In this document: one piece after another, positions 50,425 to 58,923 of the stretch
Numbering within the stretch: the first letter of the stretch is position 1
Layout: each line of letters opens with the position of its first letter
From: a virus
Virus record (IMG/VR): IMGVR_UViG_3300037248_000024
Location: 1-64,000 of that record
Reading direction: 5' to 3' (one strand)
Length of the DNA: 64,000 nucleotides
The notes under the pieces: model-generated
Told to the model about the DNA's origin: nothing
The model's database searches: none
What the model saw: only the letters and a program-made list of their open reading frames with translations
Position numbers and translations under genes: made by a program

Positions 50425-50739
50425 TCATCTCTCCGTCCCTTTTCCACTATACGCGTGATCGATATGCGTGAACTCCAATCCGAGAGGGCCGTATTCGCTC
50501 GCGACCGTGACACCGACAATCATACTAATCGGCCCAAATATCGCCATAAAGAACGCTTCTCCCTGATCTGGCCCCTTCCACACAGCACACCAATCATGAT
50601 CTATTCCTCCCGTGACGGTGTTGCGTGACCACATCAGGCACGAATCGTTGTTTCGTTTCGTGAACAAGCCGTAGTCGATGACCCCGCAGACAATCCAGAA
50701 CAGCGCGACCATGACAGCAACCGGGAGCCATGTTCTCAT
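50425..50739 (-). CDS. Small two-helix membrane protein
   Basis: A 104-residue protein. Membrane helices at ~5-22 (LPVAVMVALFWIVCGVIDY) and ~62-82 (FMAIFGPISMIVGVTVA) flank a loop with two Cys (DSCLMW, HDWCAVW). It overlaps the 494-residue gene by ATGA. Function unknown. Confidence 0.5.
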   Translation of the reverse strand: MRTWLPVAVMVALFWIVCGVIDYGLFTKRNNDSCLMWSRNTVTGGIDHDWCAVWKGPDQGEAFFMAIFGPISMIVGVTVASEYGPLGLEFTHIDHAYSGKGTER

Positions 50740-52220
50740 CCCTCCGTCTCCGGCCGTCCGGCGTGGGGGCAGTCGATGCGTGTGCAGTGACCATAGTGTT
50801 TGCACGCTAATTGATATTTGCAATCCCCCGGCGGCCACGCGGGTTCCGGTGCCGGGGCGAAGGCGGCAGCCTTACGCTTCAGTGCCTCCCAAGCAAAACG
50901 GTCGTCAATCTCTTCGACCTTTATGCAATTCCCGTCTTTTGTCATAGCAACAAAAAGGAAGCGTACTTTGTTGATATGATAATGGTTCATTCCGACGATA
51001 GACCAGTCTTTAAGTTCCGGATAGTTCCACGGAGCCGTCCACTCCGGCGCCTTCGCCCCCGCGTCCACCACGTTGCCCAACATAACATCCAGCGCGGAAT
51101 GCGCGGAGATGTGTCCCGCGTCGACGGCATCAAGATCGCGCAAATGATTCGTCGTCCACAAATCCCTCTCCTCCCGCGTGAGATCGTGTGGCGCCAAAGC
51201 GTGCATGATATCGAACCGTTCGGGTGATTTATATTTCGCGGCGGCGACTCTGAGCGCGTCGTTTGGTTCTGGTGGATTTTCCAGTGCGGCGATGAAAGCC
51301 GCGCTGTCGCGTGGGCTGAGTGTCCAGTTGGTTCCGGTGACACGGGCGGTGTCGGCGGTCGAACCGAGGTCAGCATGTGGTTGAGCAAACATAGGATCGG
51401 GGTTGCGCGGTTCATTCCCCGTCAAGGAGGTCTTGGTGTAATGACACTCTCCATCCCGCAGGCAATTCGCACGCTGATCACAACCGTCCTGAACACCGCA
51501 GCGAGACCAATCTACCGGCAGTTGTTGCTGTACGTGCGCTTTGGTCGAACCGAGGTCGCCGGCGAGGGGGTCGTCACCGGGCGTATATCTGGAAGAAATA
51601 CAACCATCGTAGCCATAGGTCCAACCTTCGCCAGGAATCGCATCTGGACCGCTCATTCTGAGCCATTGGTCGGGAGTGATTGGTTTCATGCCAGGAATTA
51701 CCAACGCGTCGAATAAAGCCTGTGTAAATCGAGGGGGCTTCGTGCACTCAAGATAAGCCGCCGCCGCCTTGTGCGTACTTTGCTGTAAATCGTCATTGAT
51801 CGCACTCGGCCAAAAGTCCACGCATTCTTGCAGCAGCTTTCTCAGTCGTGCAATTTCGATCAGGTATAGAGGTGGTTCATAGTTTCGTCCGCGCGCACGG
51901 TCGGCGGCGGCGAGGGCTGTTTCTACGGCCGCATGGGGAATGTCAAAATTAGAGACATGGAAACGGTTTCTTCGCAACCAGATGTAAAGTTCTGACCGCG
52001 CCGCCTCAACCGCGTCGCCCGGCACGGCGGACGTGGCGGGTTCGCGGCCGCGCATGGCGGCTTCACACCGGAGCCAACCGCAAATAAAATTACGCGCGGC
52101 GATAGAATTATCGTCCGCCCCTGGATTGAACAGTCGCCAAGCGGCCAACGCTTTCATTTCTCGCGCGTCACTTGAGCTCGGCGTCATTCGTCCGGTCATG
52201 TCCTGGGGTCCTTGTGTCAT
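50736..52220 (-). CDS. Mosaic early protein with DUF1778-like segment
   Basis: A 494-residue protein. Several parts look like joined short modules: an N-terminal helical region, a repeated DLGST element (near the centre), and around residues 300-330 LSPRDSAAFIAALENPPEPN, which matches the C-terminal half of DUF1778 (TacA-type) antitoxins. Two Cys-rich segments occur (CGVQDGCDQRANC and CKYQLACKHYGHC). No enzyme motif is clear. Confidence 0.5.
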   Translation of the reverse strand: MTQGPQDMTGRMTPSSSDAREMKALAAWRLFNPGADDNSIAARNFICGWLRCEAAMRGREPATSAVPGDAVEAARSELYIWLRRNRFHVSNFDIPHAAVETALAAADRARGRNYEPPLYLIEIARLRKLLQECVDFWPSAINDDLQQSTHKAAAAYLECTKPPRFTQALFDALVIPGMKPITPDQWLRMSGPDAIPGEGWTYGYDGCISSRYTPGDDPLAGDLGSTKAHVQQQLPVDWSRCGVQDGCDQRANCLRDGECHYTKTSLTGNEPRNPDPMFAQPHADLGSTADTARVTGTNWTLSPRDSAAFIAALENPPEPNDALRVAAAKYKSPERFDIMHALAPHDLTREERDLWTTNHLRDLDAVDAGHISAHSALDVMLGNVVDAGAKAPEWTAPWNYPELKDWSIVGMNHYHINKVRFLFVAMTKDGNCIKVEEIDDRFAWEALKRKAAAFAPAPEPAWPPGDCKYQLACKHYGHCTRIDCPHAGRPETEG

Positions 52221-53179
52221 GCGGGCATCGCTTTGTGTTCGCGGCCGTCAAGTAGGGAGCCGGCGAGTTTCTTGCCGAAGTTCTGCATTGGGCTATCGAG
52301 ACACTTCGGAACCGCCAGTATCGCGGAATCATTGCGGCCACGATCATAGGGTGCCCAACTTCCCCACTGCTTAAAAAAGTACGGCACACCGTTCGCCGCG
52401 CACCAGTCCCGAGTTGCCCGGTGCCAATCAGGATGTGATGGCCGCGCGCCCGGGCCGCTCTCCCCGCCCGATACCATCCATTTGATGAACTCCCAGCCGG
52501 GCCAGTTGATAGAGCCAAGCGCTGGTTCATAGCTGACCCAGGTGTTCCAGCCCATGCGTGCGAGGGCTTCCAGGTGCGGACGGCGTTCGTCGGCTTCTTG
52601 CTGGCGCTCGGCGCTGGCGCCGATCCAGACGTTCGGCATCCCACCATGAAAGCGATCGATGGTCTCTTCGCGAAAAGGAATTGCTTTGAGAGGGTAAGTC
52701 GTTTTCACGCCGCCGCTCGTGCGGCTCTGAAACTCCAACATAATCGCCTGGGCCATCCCGCCGATGTTGCCCATCATCGTCTTTCGGCTCCGCAGGTAGG
52801 CAAGTAGCCGCTCGGGGCGCTTGGTTAAAATCTGATAGCGATGCCAATGGGCTAGCGTAATGGCGGCGAATATGCGATCCAGCATCTCGTCCGTCACGCC
52901 TTCGTGCCCGATGTCCCCGTGCGCGGCCACGAAAATGTCTCGTGGCTCTTTCCATCGCAGTGGCTGATCGAGCCATTGTTCATTGAACCGAACTTCGCCG
53001 GTCCAGATATGGTTGCCGTTGACCTCTCGGGTCAGCCCGGCGCGGGACGAATGGTTGCGTAACCGTGTTCCAGCAAGACGCATCGCATAGCAGTTCGTGC
53101 AGCCGGGTGATTTGATCGAGCAACCGGTCACGATCTGCCAAGTCGCATCCGTCCATTCGATATGCGTGCCGTCACCCAT
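52217..53179 (-). CDS. DUF5131 (phage Gp37/Gp68-like) protein
   Basis: A 320-residue protein with the family signature: MGDGTHIEWTDATWQIVTGC, then CTNCYAMRLAG, QILTKRPERL, VWIGASAERQQEAD, and WMVSGGESGPGARP followed by VPYFFKQWGSW. The cysteine cluster recalls radical-SAM-like metal sites. DUF5131 proteins are widespread in phages; the reaction is not established. It overlaps the next gene by ATGA. Confidence 0.8.
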   Translation of the reverse strand: MGDGTHIEWTDATWQIVTGCSIKSPGCTNCYAMRLAGTRLRNHSSRAGLTREVNGNHIWTGEVRFNEQWLDQPLRWKEPRDIFVAAHGDIGHEGVTDEMLDRIFAAITLAHWHRYQILTKRPERLLAYLRSRKTMMGNIGGMAQAIMLEFQSRTSGGVKTTYPLKAIPFREETIDRFHGGMPNVWIGASAERQQEADERRPHLEALARMGWNTWVSYEPALGSINWPGWEFIKWMVSGGESGPGARPSHPDWHRATRDWCAANGVPYFFKQWGSWAPYDRGRNDSAILAVPKCLDSPMQNFGKKLAGSLLDGREHKAMPA

Positions 53180-53199
53180 CGTTCTGTCCTTGTGTTGGC

Positions 53200-53433
53200 T
53201 TACTCATCGCGGGGGTCTGGGGTGACGCTCGGACGCTGCGTCACATGCACGACGTGCCGGTATCCCCAGGCGTCGTAATAGGCTGACTCCCCGCGACAGA
53301 TCACGACCTGTCTGCGGGCGACCGGGGCGTGCCATTCGGGGTGGTCAAGGAAATCGAGTGCGATATGCAGCGCTTCGGCTTCGGTGCCGGGTGGACATTC
53401 GAGAACGATCTTGCGGTGTTCTTTGTCCATCAT
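53200..53433 (-). CDS. Small hypothetical protein
   Basis: A 77-residue protein (MMDKEHRKIVLECPPGTEAE...). Mixed helix and strand with WHAPVARRQVVIC in the centre. It overlaps the next gene by ATGA-type coupling. No family is recognised. Confidence 0.45.
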   Translation of the reverse strand: MMDKEHRKIVLECPPGTEAEALHIALDFLDHPEWHAPVARRQVVICRGESAYYDAWGYRHVVHVTQRPSVTPDPRDE

Positions 53434-53672
53434 CCGCCCTCCAACGCACGACGCGCGGCTTGTTCGAGGGCGGCGCGGGCTTCTGTGTCCGTTTCATATC
53501 TTCCGACAAGTTCACGTTCACCAAAAGTCAGAAAAACCGCCCATGGTTCAGTTGGATTCAGGATTGGCGCGCGACACAAATAACCAAGGCCAACCCGACC
53601 AACAAAAAGATTGTCGATAGTGCCATCTTTGTTGGCCGCGCCCCACGCCAGCCGCGTGTTGATCGTGGTCAT
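53430..53672 (-). CDS. Small hypothetical protein
   Basis: An 80-residue protein starting MTTINTRLAWG, with a helix at the end (DTEARAALEQAARRAL). It overlaps genes on both sides. Its opening resembles the next gene (MTTIPNVTLTW), so the two may be distant paralogues. Confidence 0.45.
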   Translation of the reverse strand: MTTINTRLAWGAANKDGTIDNLFVGRVGLGYLCRAPILNPTEPWAVFLTFGERELVGRYETDTEARAALEQAARRALEGG

Positions 53673-53908
53673 ATCCTGTCTCCATTCAACGCGATCCGCG
53701 CCTCGGCTTCCGTGATTTGCTTCGCGTCCCGCAACGTCGCGCATAATGGTAGGTCTCGCGTATCGCCATTGCCGCTAAGTACGAGATGACCGCCCCATTT
53801 TGTGCGATGATTGACCCAGCCGATATAGATGCGGCCGGCATAGAGATCGTGGGTTAACGTTCTCCGGTCCAGTTTCCAGGTGAGGGTCACGTTCGGGATC
53901 GTGGTCAT
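53669..53908 (-). CDS. Small hypothetical protein
   Basis: A 79-residue protein (MTTIPNVTLTWKLDRRTL...). A strand-rich body ends in a helix (TEAEARIALNGD). It is similar in layout to the neighbouring 53.43-53.67 kb gene and overlaps it by ATGA. Confidence 0.45.
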   Translation of the reverse strand: MTTIPNVTLTWKLDRRTLTHDLYAGRIYIGWVNHRTKWGGHLVLSGNGDTRDLPLCATLRDAKQITEAEARIALNGDRI

Positions 53909-54057
53909 TGAGCGTGCCCCGACAAGAATTGTCCAGCCACCGCGCATGCCGCCGACAGGAAGATCAACGCCGTTGGAAATATCCCCAGACCATAGCGATT
54001 CAGCGCCGCAGCCGCGTTGATTCCGGCAACCAGGCTAAGGATGTATAAGCCGTTCAT
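53905..54057 (-). CDS. Tiny membrane protein
   Basis: A 50-residue protein (MNGLYILSLVAGINAAAALN...) with two weak membrane helices. ATGA overlaps on both sides support its reality. Function unknown. Confidence 0.45.
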   Translation of the reverse strand: MNGLYILSLVAGINAAAALNRYGLGIFPTALIFLSAACAVAGQFLSGHAQ

Positions 54058-54488
54058 ACCGTCACCTTTCGGATCGCGGCGAGGGCGGTGCGGGCCGCGA
54101 TAATTTCTGGAAATGCGTCTTTGGCTATTAAACCATCGACAAGACGTAACAACTTACCCAAAGCCTCCCCGGCCAGCTTCAACGCGGCGTCACGGGGGTC
54201 GGTGGCGGGCGGTTGAGCGAGAAGCGCGCGAATATCAGCGGCATACTGTTCGTGCCACTGCGCGGCCTGCTCGCGTCCGCCGAACATCGTTATGCTGGGA
54301 CGTTCCCGGTTTACGTCCGGTCCGGTTCGTAGTCTCGCGGCCTGGTCTTCGTGGTATTTTATCGCCATCCCGATCGTCTCCGCGTCGTGGGCCTCGATCG
54401 CCGCGACCCATAATCTTAAATCATCAGCGGTGTCCGCGATGTAAAGAGTTTCGGCGAGGGCGCGGGCATGGGAGGGTGGGGTTGTCAT
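54054..54488 (-). CDS. Hypothetical helical protein
   Basis: A 144-residue, mostly helical protein rich in Ala (ALAETLYIADTADDLRLWVAA...). It shares ATGA overlaps with the neighbours. No family is recognised. Confidence 0.45.
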   Translation of the reverse strand: MTTPPSHARALAETLYIADTADDLRLWVAAIEAHDAETIGMAIKYHEDQAARLRTGPDVNRERPSITMFGGREQAAQWHEQYAADIRALLAQPPATDPRDAALKLAGEALGKLLRLVDGLIAKDAFPEIIAARTALAAIRKVTV

Positions 54489-54928
54489 TCCGCTTCGATC
54501 CTCAACATGTCGGTTGCCTCAATCCGTTGCAGAACCGTCTCGCCCGTCGATAGCAATATCTGGCCTAAGAATGCACCTTCGAACGACATCATACCGACCT
54601 CAATGGCAGTCACCTGTCCCTTGATCCAGTCTCGCAAAATTGAATAGACGGAGAGTTGCGCCTGCTGTAGCGCGCGGCGTTCGTAGTCAACGCGGGTGCC
54701 GCGAGTCCGCGAAGTCATGGGATGATGTTTCAGCCATGCAGCGGCGTAACCCTTGAAGCTGGCGCGGATCGTCACGTTGCGGGTTCGATATGTGAACTGG
54801 ACGATGACCTCTCCTTTGTCGAACTCTTCCATGACGCCGAAGGATGCCGCGCCGAAGCCTCTCAAAAGTTTCTGCATGTCGGCCACGGCGTTCTTACCAC
54901 TGGTCGCATTTTCGTATGGAAGCGCCAT
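54485..54928 (-). CDS. Hypothetical early phage protein
   Basis: A 147-residue protein. The N-terminal part (NATSGKNAVADMQKLLRGFGAASFGVMEEFDKGE) and the strand segment VIVQFTYRTRNVTIRASFKGYAAAWLK resemble conserved early proteins of alphaproteobacterial phages. Function unknown. Confidence 0.5.
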   Translation of the reverse strand: MALPYENATSGKNAVADMQKLLRGFGAASFGVMEEFDKGEVIVQFTYRTRNVTIRASFKGYAAAWLKHHPMTSRTRGTRVDYERRALQQAQLSVYSILRDWIKGQVTAIEVGMMSFEGAFLGQILLSTGETVLQRIEATDMLRIEAE

Positions 54929-55095
54929 CACCCTCCTCCCAACCCAACCACGAACGCCCGGACGGCCGCACACAGCAATGCCGCGCACACCGCCAGTCCG
55001 ATCGCCTTCTGGATCAGTCCACGGCGTCTGGCGGCGCGGCAGGTCTGGCAATGGCAGCGCGCCGGGATTTGGAAGGGGAAGGCGCGCGGGGTCAT
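54928..55095 (-). CDS. Small membrane protein with Cys pair
   Basis: A 55-residue protein. A basic N-terminus with CHCQTC is followed by one membrane helix (KAIGLAVCAALLCAAVRAFVV). Overlaps the neighbours by TGATG and ATGA. Function unknown. Confidence 0.45.
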   Translation of the reverse strand: MTPRAFPFQIPARCHCQTCRAARRRGLIQKAIGLAVCAALLCAAVRAFVVGLGGG

Positions 55096-55406
55096 GGCCG
55101 TTGCCTGGGACGAAGATGGATGCCGCGGCGTTCGAGGGCGTCGCAGATAGCTTCTCCAGCGGCGTGAGTCACACCCAAGAAGATGCCCCCGGCTGCTACC
55201 AGGATGGCCATCCCAAGCGTTCCAAATAGCATGCATCCGAATACGCCTCTCGCATTATCCGGCGCGTCCGTGGCAACCACGAACCAATGCCCAAGATAAT
55301 AGGCGCCATAGAAAAAGGGGACCAAGAGAACCGCAACAACGCCAGCCCCCATCACGCTTTCCGTGATCTCGCGGCGCGGTTCGCGGAGGATGTTCGACAG
55401 TGACAT
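55092..55406 (-). CDS. Two-helix membrane protein
   Basis: A 104-residue protein with AAGGAA upstream. Membrane helices near 20-43 (GAGVVAVLLVPFFYGAYYLG) and 57-80 (MLFGTLGMAILVAAGGIFLG). The end is basic. Function unknown. Confidence 0.5.
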   Translation of the reverse strand: MSLSNILREPRREITESVMGAGVVAVLLVPFFYGAYYLGHWFVVATDAPDNARGVFGCMLFGTLGMAILVAAGGIFLGVTHAAGEAICDALERRGIHLRPRQRP

Positions 55407-55446
55407 TGGCTGTTCCTTTGCGGTTATCAGGTGTCGGCGCGAAGGG

Positions 55447-55830
55447 TCATGTCTCATCCTTCCATTCACCGAGTTCGCGGAGGGCGGCTTCGGCGCGGTC
55501 GCAGGCGGCGCGGTGGGTCGTTACCGTTTCCTGATTGAGATGACTCGCAGGCACATTCATGGTTGCCGCCACCTGCGTCTTTAGTTGCTGGAAACCAATC
55601 TCCCTTATGCGGTCAGATGCCTCTTTGCCGACCCTGATATAGGACCGGGTGCCGGGCACCTTACTACTTCCATATCGCCGATCATATTTTGTCTTGTCGC
55701 TCAAAATGATTAGATGCGTTGTCACTTGACGAACCGTCTCCTGGTGCGGCGAAAAGCCAAACAAGAACAGCGTCACAGTATCCCCCTTGGCCACCTCTGC
55801 CAACGTCTGCGGCTCTACCCGATCTGTCAT
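55447..55830 (-). CDS. Hypothetical protein
   Basis: A 127-residue protein with AAAGGGA upstream. The first half is strand-rich (GDTVTLFLFGFSPHQETV); the second half is helical (THRAACDRAEAALRELGEW). No family is recognised. Confidence 0.45.
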   Translation of the reverse strand: MTDRVEPQTLAEVAKGDTVTLFLFGFSPHQETVRQVTTHLIILSDKTKYDRRYGSSKVPGTRSYIRVGKEASDRIREIGFQQLKTQVAATMNVPASHLNQETVTTHRAACDRAEAALRELGEWKDET

Positions 55831-55847
55831 CTGACTATCCCTTTCAT

Positions 55848-55943
55848 TCAGCCAATCACCGCCCAACACACCACCATCCCGGCGCAGGCGATGGCGAGCG
55901 AAACGGTAACGGCGTGCATCAGGCGGGGGAGGAAGTCGGTCAC
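55848..55943 (-). CDS. Single-helix membrane peptide
   Basis: A 31-residue protein starting at GTG in a GTGA overlap, almost all one membrane helix (VTVSLAIACAGMVVCWAVIG). Function unknown. Confidence 0.4.
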   Translation of the reverse strand: MTDFLPRLMHAVTVSLAIACAGMVVCWAVIG

Positions 55944-56239
55944 GCGGCGCCGCCGAGATGTTTAGCGCGGTAATGATCGAAGAACGCTTCACACTTCATC
56001 GTCGCCTGGAATTTCTTTTTGCAGCCAAGGACGACGCAGGGAAAGAATGTCTCTGACCGCGAGCGTCTAGTTCTACGCGGAACTTCTGTTTGCGGCTCAT
56101 CGTCAGGTTGGCAAGCCGAACAGTACATCGGATATCCCGGCCCATCCGCGCCAGGAAATCCATCTGCTGTGTCGTGTAGAAATTCACCGCAGCCTTGGCA
56201 CATCGTTCCATCCAGCATCATGTCCGCGATTTCGCCCAT
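55940..56239 (-). CDS. Zinc-finger phage protein
   Basis: A 99-residue protein. CQGCGEFL with YCSAC makes a CxxC-CxxC site, and CVVLGCKKKFQATMKCEAFFDHYRAKH is a C2H2-like finger. Probably a nucleic-acid or protein-binding early protein. Confidence 0.6.
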   Translation of the reverse strand: MGEIADMMLDGTMCQGCGEFLHDTADGFPGADGPGYPMYCSACQPDDEPQTEVPRRTRRSRSETFFPCVVLGCKKKFQATMKCEAFFDHYRAKHLGGAA

Positions 56240-56240
56240 C

Positions 56241-56354
56241 TCATCCTCCCCAAATCAAAGTCAGCACCACCATCAACAAATCGAACGCCAGCACCGCGAT
56301 AATCAATGGCCACGCGCGACCGAAGGCGGCGCGGAGGGCGATGGGGTGGATCAC
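56241..56354 (-). CDS. Single-helix membrane peptide
   Basis: A 37-residue protein (MIHPIALRAAFGRAWPLIIA...) starting at GTG, with one membrane helix (WPLIIAVLAFDLLMVVLTLI). Coupled by GTGA to the preceding gene. Confidence 0.45.
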   Translation of the reverse strand: MIHPIALRAAFGRAWPLIIAVLAFDLLMVVLTLIWGG

Positions 56355-56680
56355 GACGCCCTCGGATCATTACATTCGCCTGACGGATTACAAGAACGGC
56401 AATGCGGGCAGATATAGCCGTGGGCTACGAGCCGATCCCCCTTGCATCGCGTGGTTTTGGGACCAAAAGCTCTGCATAACCGGAGCATGTCCTGCTCATC
56501 AGGATCGAGTGCGTCAACCGGAGGCGATACTGGCTTGTCCCGTGGCACCGGAGCGGCCCAAGGTTTCCAGAACATGGCGCCTCCCTGAGTTTCCAGAAGC
56601 GCTATCCAGGTCGTTCCATCATCGGCAAGGGCCAGCGTGTCATCGCCAGCCGCCACCAGTTGGATTATCTTGCGTGTCAT
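56351..56680 (-). CDS. Cys-tailed hypothetical protein
   Basis: A 109-residue protein (MTRKIIQLVAAGDDTLALAD...). The end is a metal-binding-like cluster (RCKGDRL, YICPHCRSCNPSGEC). The N-terminal half holds a small strand domain. Function unknown. Confidence 0.45.
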   Translation of the reverse strand: MTRKIIQLVAAGDDTLALADDGTTWIALLETQGGAMFWKPWAAPVPRDKPVSPPVDALDPDEQDMLRLCRAFGPKTTRCKGDRLVAHGYICPHCRSCNPSGECNDPRAS

Positions 56681-56693
56681 TGCGTCCTCCCCA

Positions 56694-57623
56694 TCACGCC
56701 ATGTGCTCCACACAAACCGCGCGCTGAAACTTCCCATCCAGCCGCATTCGAGGTGCGAAGCCGCCGCACCAATACCAGGACTGCGCGATGATCTGTTGCA
56801 ACCGATCGACCGGCGCGCGGGTGACCATGGCGACGCCATCCACCAGTTCCGTTATTGCGTTCGCCGGTCTGAAGTCATCAGCGAGCATCCCGGCGCGATC
56901 TGCTTCAACTAGCGCGCCCGCGCCGCAAATATATATTCGCCGCACGAGGCGCTGACTCAGGGCCGGGTGTTGCTCAACAAACCATTCCGTGGTCGGCAGA
57001 AAACGAACGCCCAGGAAATCGTTGACCATTCCCTTGCGGAAGACCTGGTTGGCCGATGCCGCACCTTGAAACAATGCCCTAAAGTCAGGATCGGAGAACA
57101 ACTGACGGGCCGAAACCGGGTCCAGGTGGCAGTTAAACGCTCCATCGATTTGCGGAACACCAGCATTCAAAAGTTCCGCGACGCCATCAAGCAGCGCTTG
57201 CATGGTCAGAAGATCGCCAGCCAACAATTCAGCCGTTTCGCTCCGGCGATTGACACGGAACACTGAATCCGGGTCGGCTTCGAAGCCGCGGCGCAAGGCG
57301 TTCCGAGCGAGTTCGTCGAGGCTTCGCGCGGCCTGTTCGCCGTTGGTGTATGCGTTTTGTAAGAACTGGCTGGCGATGCCAACGCGCGCGACCATCATAT
57401 TGAGGTCGCTGATGGCGGCATAGTGATTGACCTGAAATTCCGCGATTTCGTTGCCGGCTGTAAAATCACCCTCCTGACCGATACCCACATCCGTATCAAT
57501 ACGATCAGCACAGAGCCGGTAGGATTTACGTGAGTTCAGCGCCTGCTCGAACTCGCGCGCCAGGAACCCTTGCTGGATGAGAGGTTGAAGCATGGCGGGG
57601 AAGTTTCGGATATTGTCTTTCAT
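56694..57623 (-). CDS. Second capsid-like protein in the early operon
   Basis: A 309-residue protein. AMLQPLIQQGFLAREFEQAL at the start, NHYAAISDLNMMVARVGIAS with SLDELARNALRRGF in the middle, then LDPVSARQLFSDPDFRALFQG, NDFLGVRFLPTTEWFV and TRAPVDRLQQIIAQSWYWCG at the end follow, in order, a known phage capsid-type family (N4-gp56-like shell proteins). It appears shorter than usual. Unlike the gene at 2.7 kb it lies among early genes on the other strand. Its role is open: alternative shell protein, decoy, or recruited fold. Confidence 0.5.
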   Translation of the reverse strand: MKDNIRNFPAMLQPLIQQGFLAREFEQALNSRKSYRLCADRIDTDVGIGQEGDFTAGNEIAEFQVNHYAAISDLNMMVARVGIASQFLQNAYTNGEQAARSLDELARNALRRGFEADPDSVFRVNRRSETAELLAGDLLTMQALLDGVAELLNAGVPQIDGAFNCHLDPVSARQLFSDPDFRALFQGAASANQVFRKGMVNDFLGVRFLPTTEWFVEQHPALSQRLVRRIYICGAGALVEADRAGMLADDFRPANAITELVDGVAMVTRAPVDRLQQIIAQSWYWCGGFAPRMRLDGKFQRAVCVEHMA

Positions 57624-57946
57624 CGTGACATTCCTTCCATTCTCAGAAACGCCTCTTTCGCCTCATCGGGTGCCTTTGGCAGCAGCCGGACCATCACCGG
57701 GCCATTCCTCATATTGCCTGTCATCAATCCATGCAAAGCGGACATTTCGGTCGTATTCAGGTTGCGCCACTTCTGAATGTCGTAATTTCCGAACAGGATG
57801 CCGCGAGGGTCTCCGCGTTGCTTTCGGCCAACACTAAACCCACGAGCGGCGAGCCACGCCTCCGCTTCTCTGCAAGCGGCAAAATCGCCCGGCTTATCAA
57901 ATCGGATGCCGTGGCGGAGAAGTTCTGTTTTAACTGAATCGTCCAT
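57620..57946 (-). CDS. Hypothetical partner of the capsid-like gene
   Basis: A 108-residue protein overlapping the capsid-like gene by ATGA. Mixed helix and strand, with a basic centre (SVGRKQRGDPRGILFGNYDIQKW). No family is recognised; tight coupling suggests a shared function. Confidence 0.45.
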   Translation of the reverse strand: MDDSVKTELLRHGIRFDKPGDFAACREAEAWLAARGFSVGRKQRGDPRGILFGNYDIQKWRNLNTTEMSALHGLMTGNMRNGPVMVRLLPKAPDEAKEAFLRMEGMSR

Positions 57947-57948
57947 GG

Positions 57949-58347
57949 TTACTTTCCCTCCGCCTCCGCCAGTTCCCGCCCCGCCGCGCGCACCCCGAAC
58001 GTCAACGCATACTCACACCCGGCATGCCTCCGCTCACGAACGACTGATGTCCCATCCGCGAAAACATACCGGATGCGCGGACCAATGGCCTCGGCTGATG
58101 CGACGGAATGCCAGTCCGGTGCGCCGTCCCCCTTCCACGAAACCGGGATGCCGCGCGCGATGGCGGCGTTGATCTCGTGCGCCTCATGGGCGGCGAGTTG
58201 TGCGCTGGTGCGCTGGACGCCTCTGACGTAGGGGTGAGGGCCGTCATCGTGCCAGACCGGGCGTGGGGCGGTCGGGCGTGGCAACGCCGCCAGCCGCTCA
58301 CGGGAGGCGTCGGAGAGGGCGGCGATGCGGGGGGAGAGGGGGATCAC
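57949..58347 (-). CDS. Hypothetical protein
   Basis: A 132-residue Ala-rich protein (MIPLSPRIAALSDASRERLA...). The centre (HEINAAIARGIPVSWKGDG) looks globular. Overlaps the next gene by ATGA. Confidence 0.45.
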   Translation of the reverse strand: MIPLSPRIAALSDASRERLAALPRPTAPRPVWHDDGPHPYVRGVQRTSAQLAAHEAHEINAAIARGIPVSWKGDGAPDWHSVASAEAIGPRIRYVFADGTSVVRERRHAGCEYALTFGVRAAGRELAEAEGK

Positions 58348-58580
58348 GTCGCGTCCACCACTTCAGAGATCGGCTCAATGGCGACATCGGAAAGTGAGGC
58401 AGCGTGTAATCTGTCCCGCACTGATCGTGCGGCGATCGTGGCCATACGGACGCAATGCGCATTATGACCAGGACACCGATTAAGCGCCGGGTCTTCTGCC
58501 ATTATTTCGCTGAGTTGTCTGTCTATATCCAAAAGGTGGTTCAGCATTGATTCCACGTCGCTTCGGGTGAGAGTGTTCAT
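58344..58580 (-). CDS. Small helical protein
   Basis: A 78-residue protein starting MNTLTRSDVESMLNHLL. Helical, with NRCPGHNAHCVRMATIAAR carrying a Cys/His pair. Function unknown. Confidence 0.45.
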   Translation of the reverse strand: MNTLTRSDVESMLNHLLDIDRQLSEIMAEDPALNRCPGHNAHCVRMATIAARSVRDRLHAASLSDVAIEPISEVVDAT

Positions 58581-58608
58581 AATTACCTCGCTATTGACTG
58601 GCCCGGAA

Positions 58609-58923
58609 CTATGGGGCGATTCCTGAGTTGTAATCTTCCTCATGGTTTGGTCCCATTTCGCTCTCAAGCCACGCCTTGTATTCATCGCTCGCATCACCAA
58701 GGCATGCCCGGAATTCCATTTCGCCGTTATCCCACCGGGCAATATAAACTTTGACGGGCGTGCCTTTCAGAATACGGACAACCTGATCCAGAACCCATGC
58801 CTTGTGGTGGTCTCCGTCGATTTGTCCGTATTGCTCGATCCAATGGAGCGCCCATTGCTCTTTGGTGCAGCCCGCGAATGGGCCGTCATCATCGATCAAT
58901 GTTTCACCAAGATAGCCTTCCAT
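58609..58923 (-). CDS. Conserved small phage protein (GxxxDGDHHKAWVLDQV family)
   Basis: A 104-residue acidic protein. The stretch YGQIDGDHHKAWVLDQVVRI with KGTPVKVYIARW is a very common pattern in phages. ATG at 58923 overlaps the upstream TAA. The function is unknown. Confidence 0.65.
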   Translation of the reverse strand: MEGYLGETLIDDDGPFAGCTKEQWALHWIEQYGQIDGDHHKAWVLDQVVRILKGTPVKVYIARWDNGEMEFRACLGDASDEYKAWLESEMGPNHEEDYNSGIAP

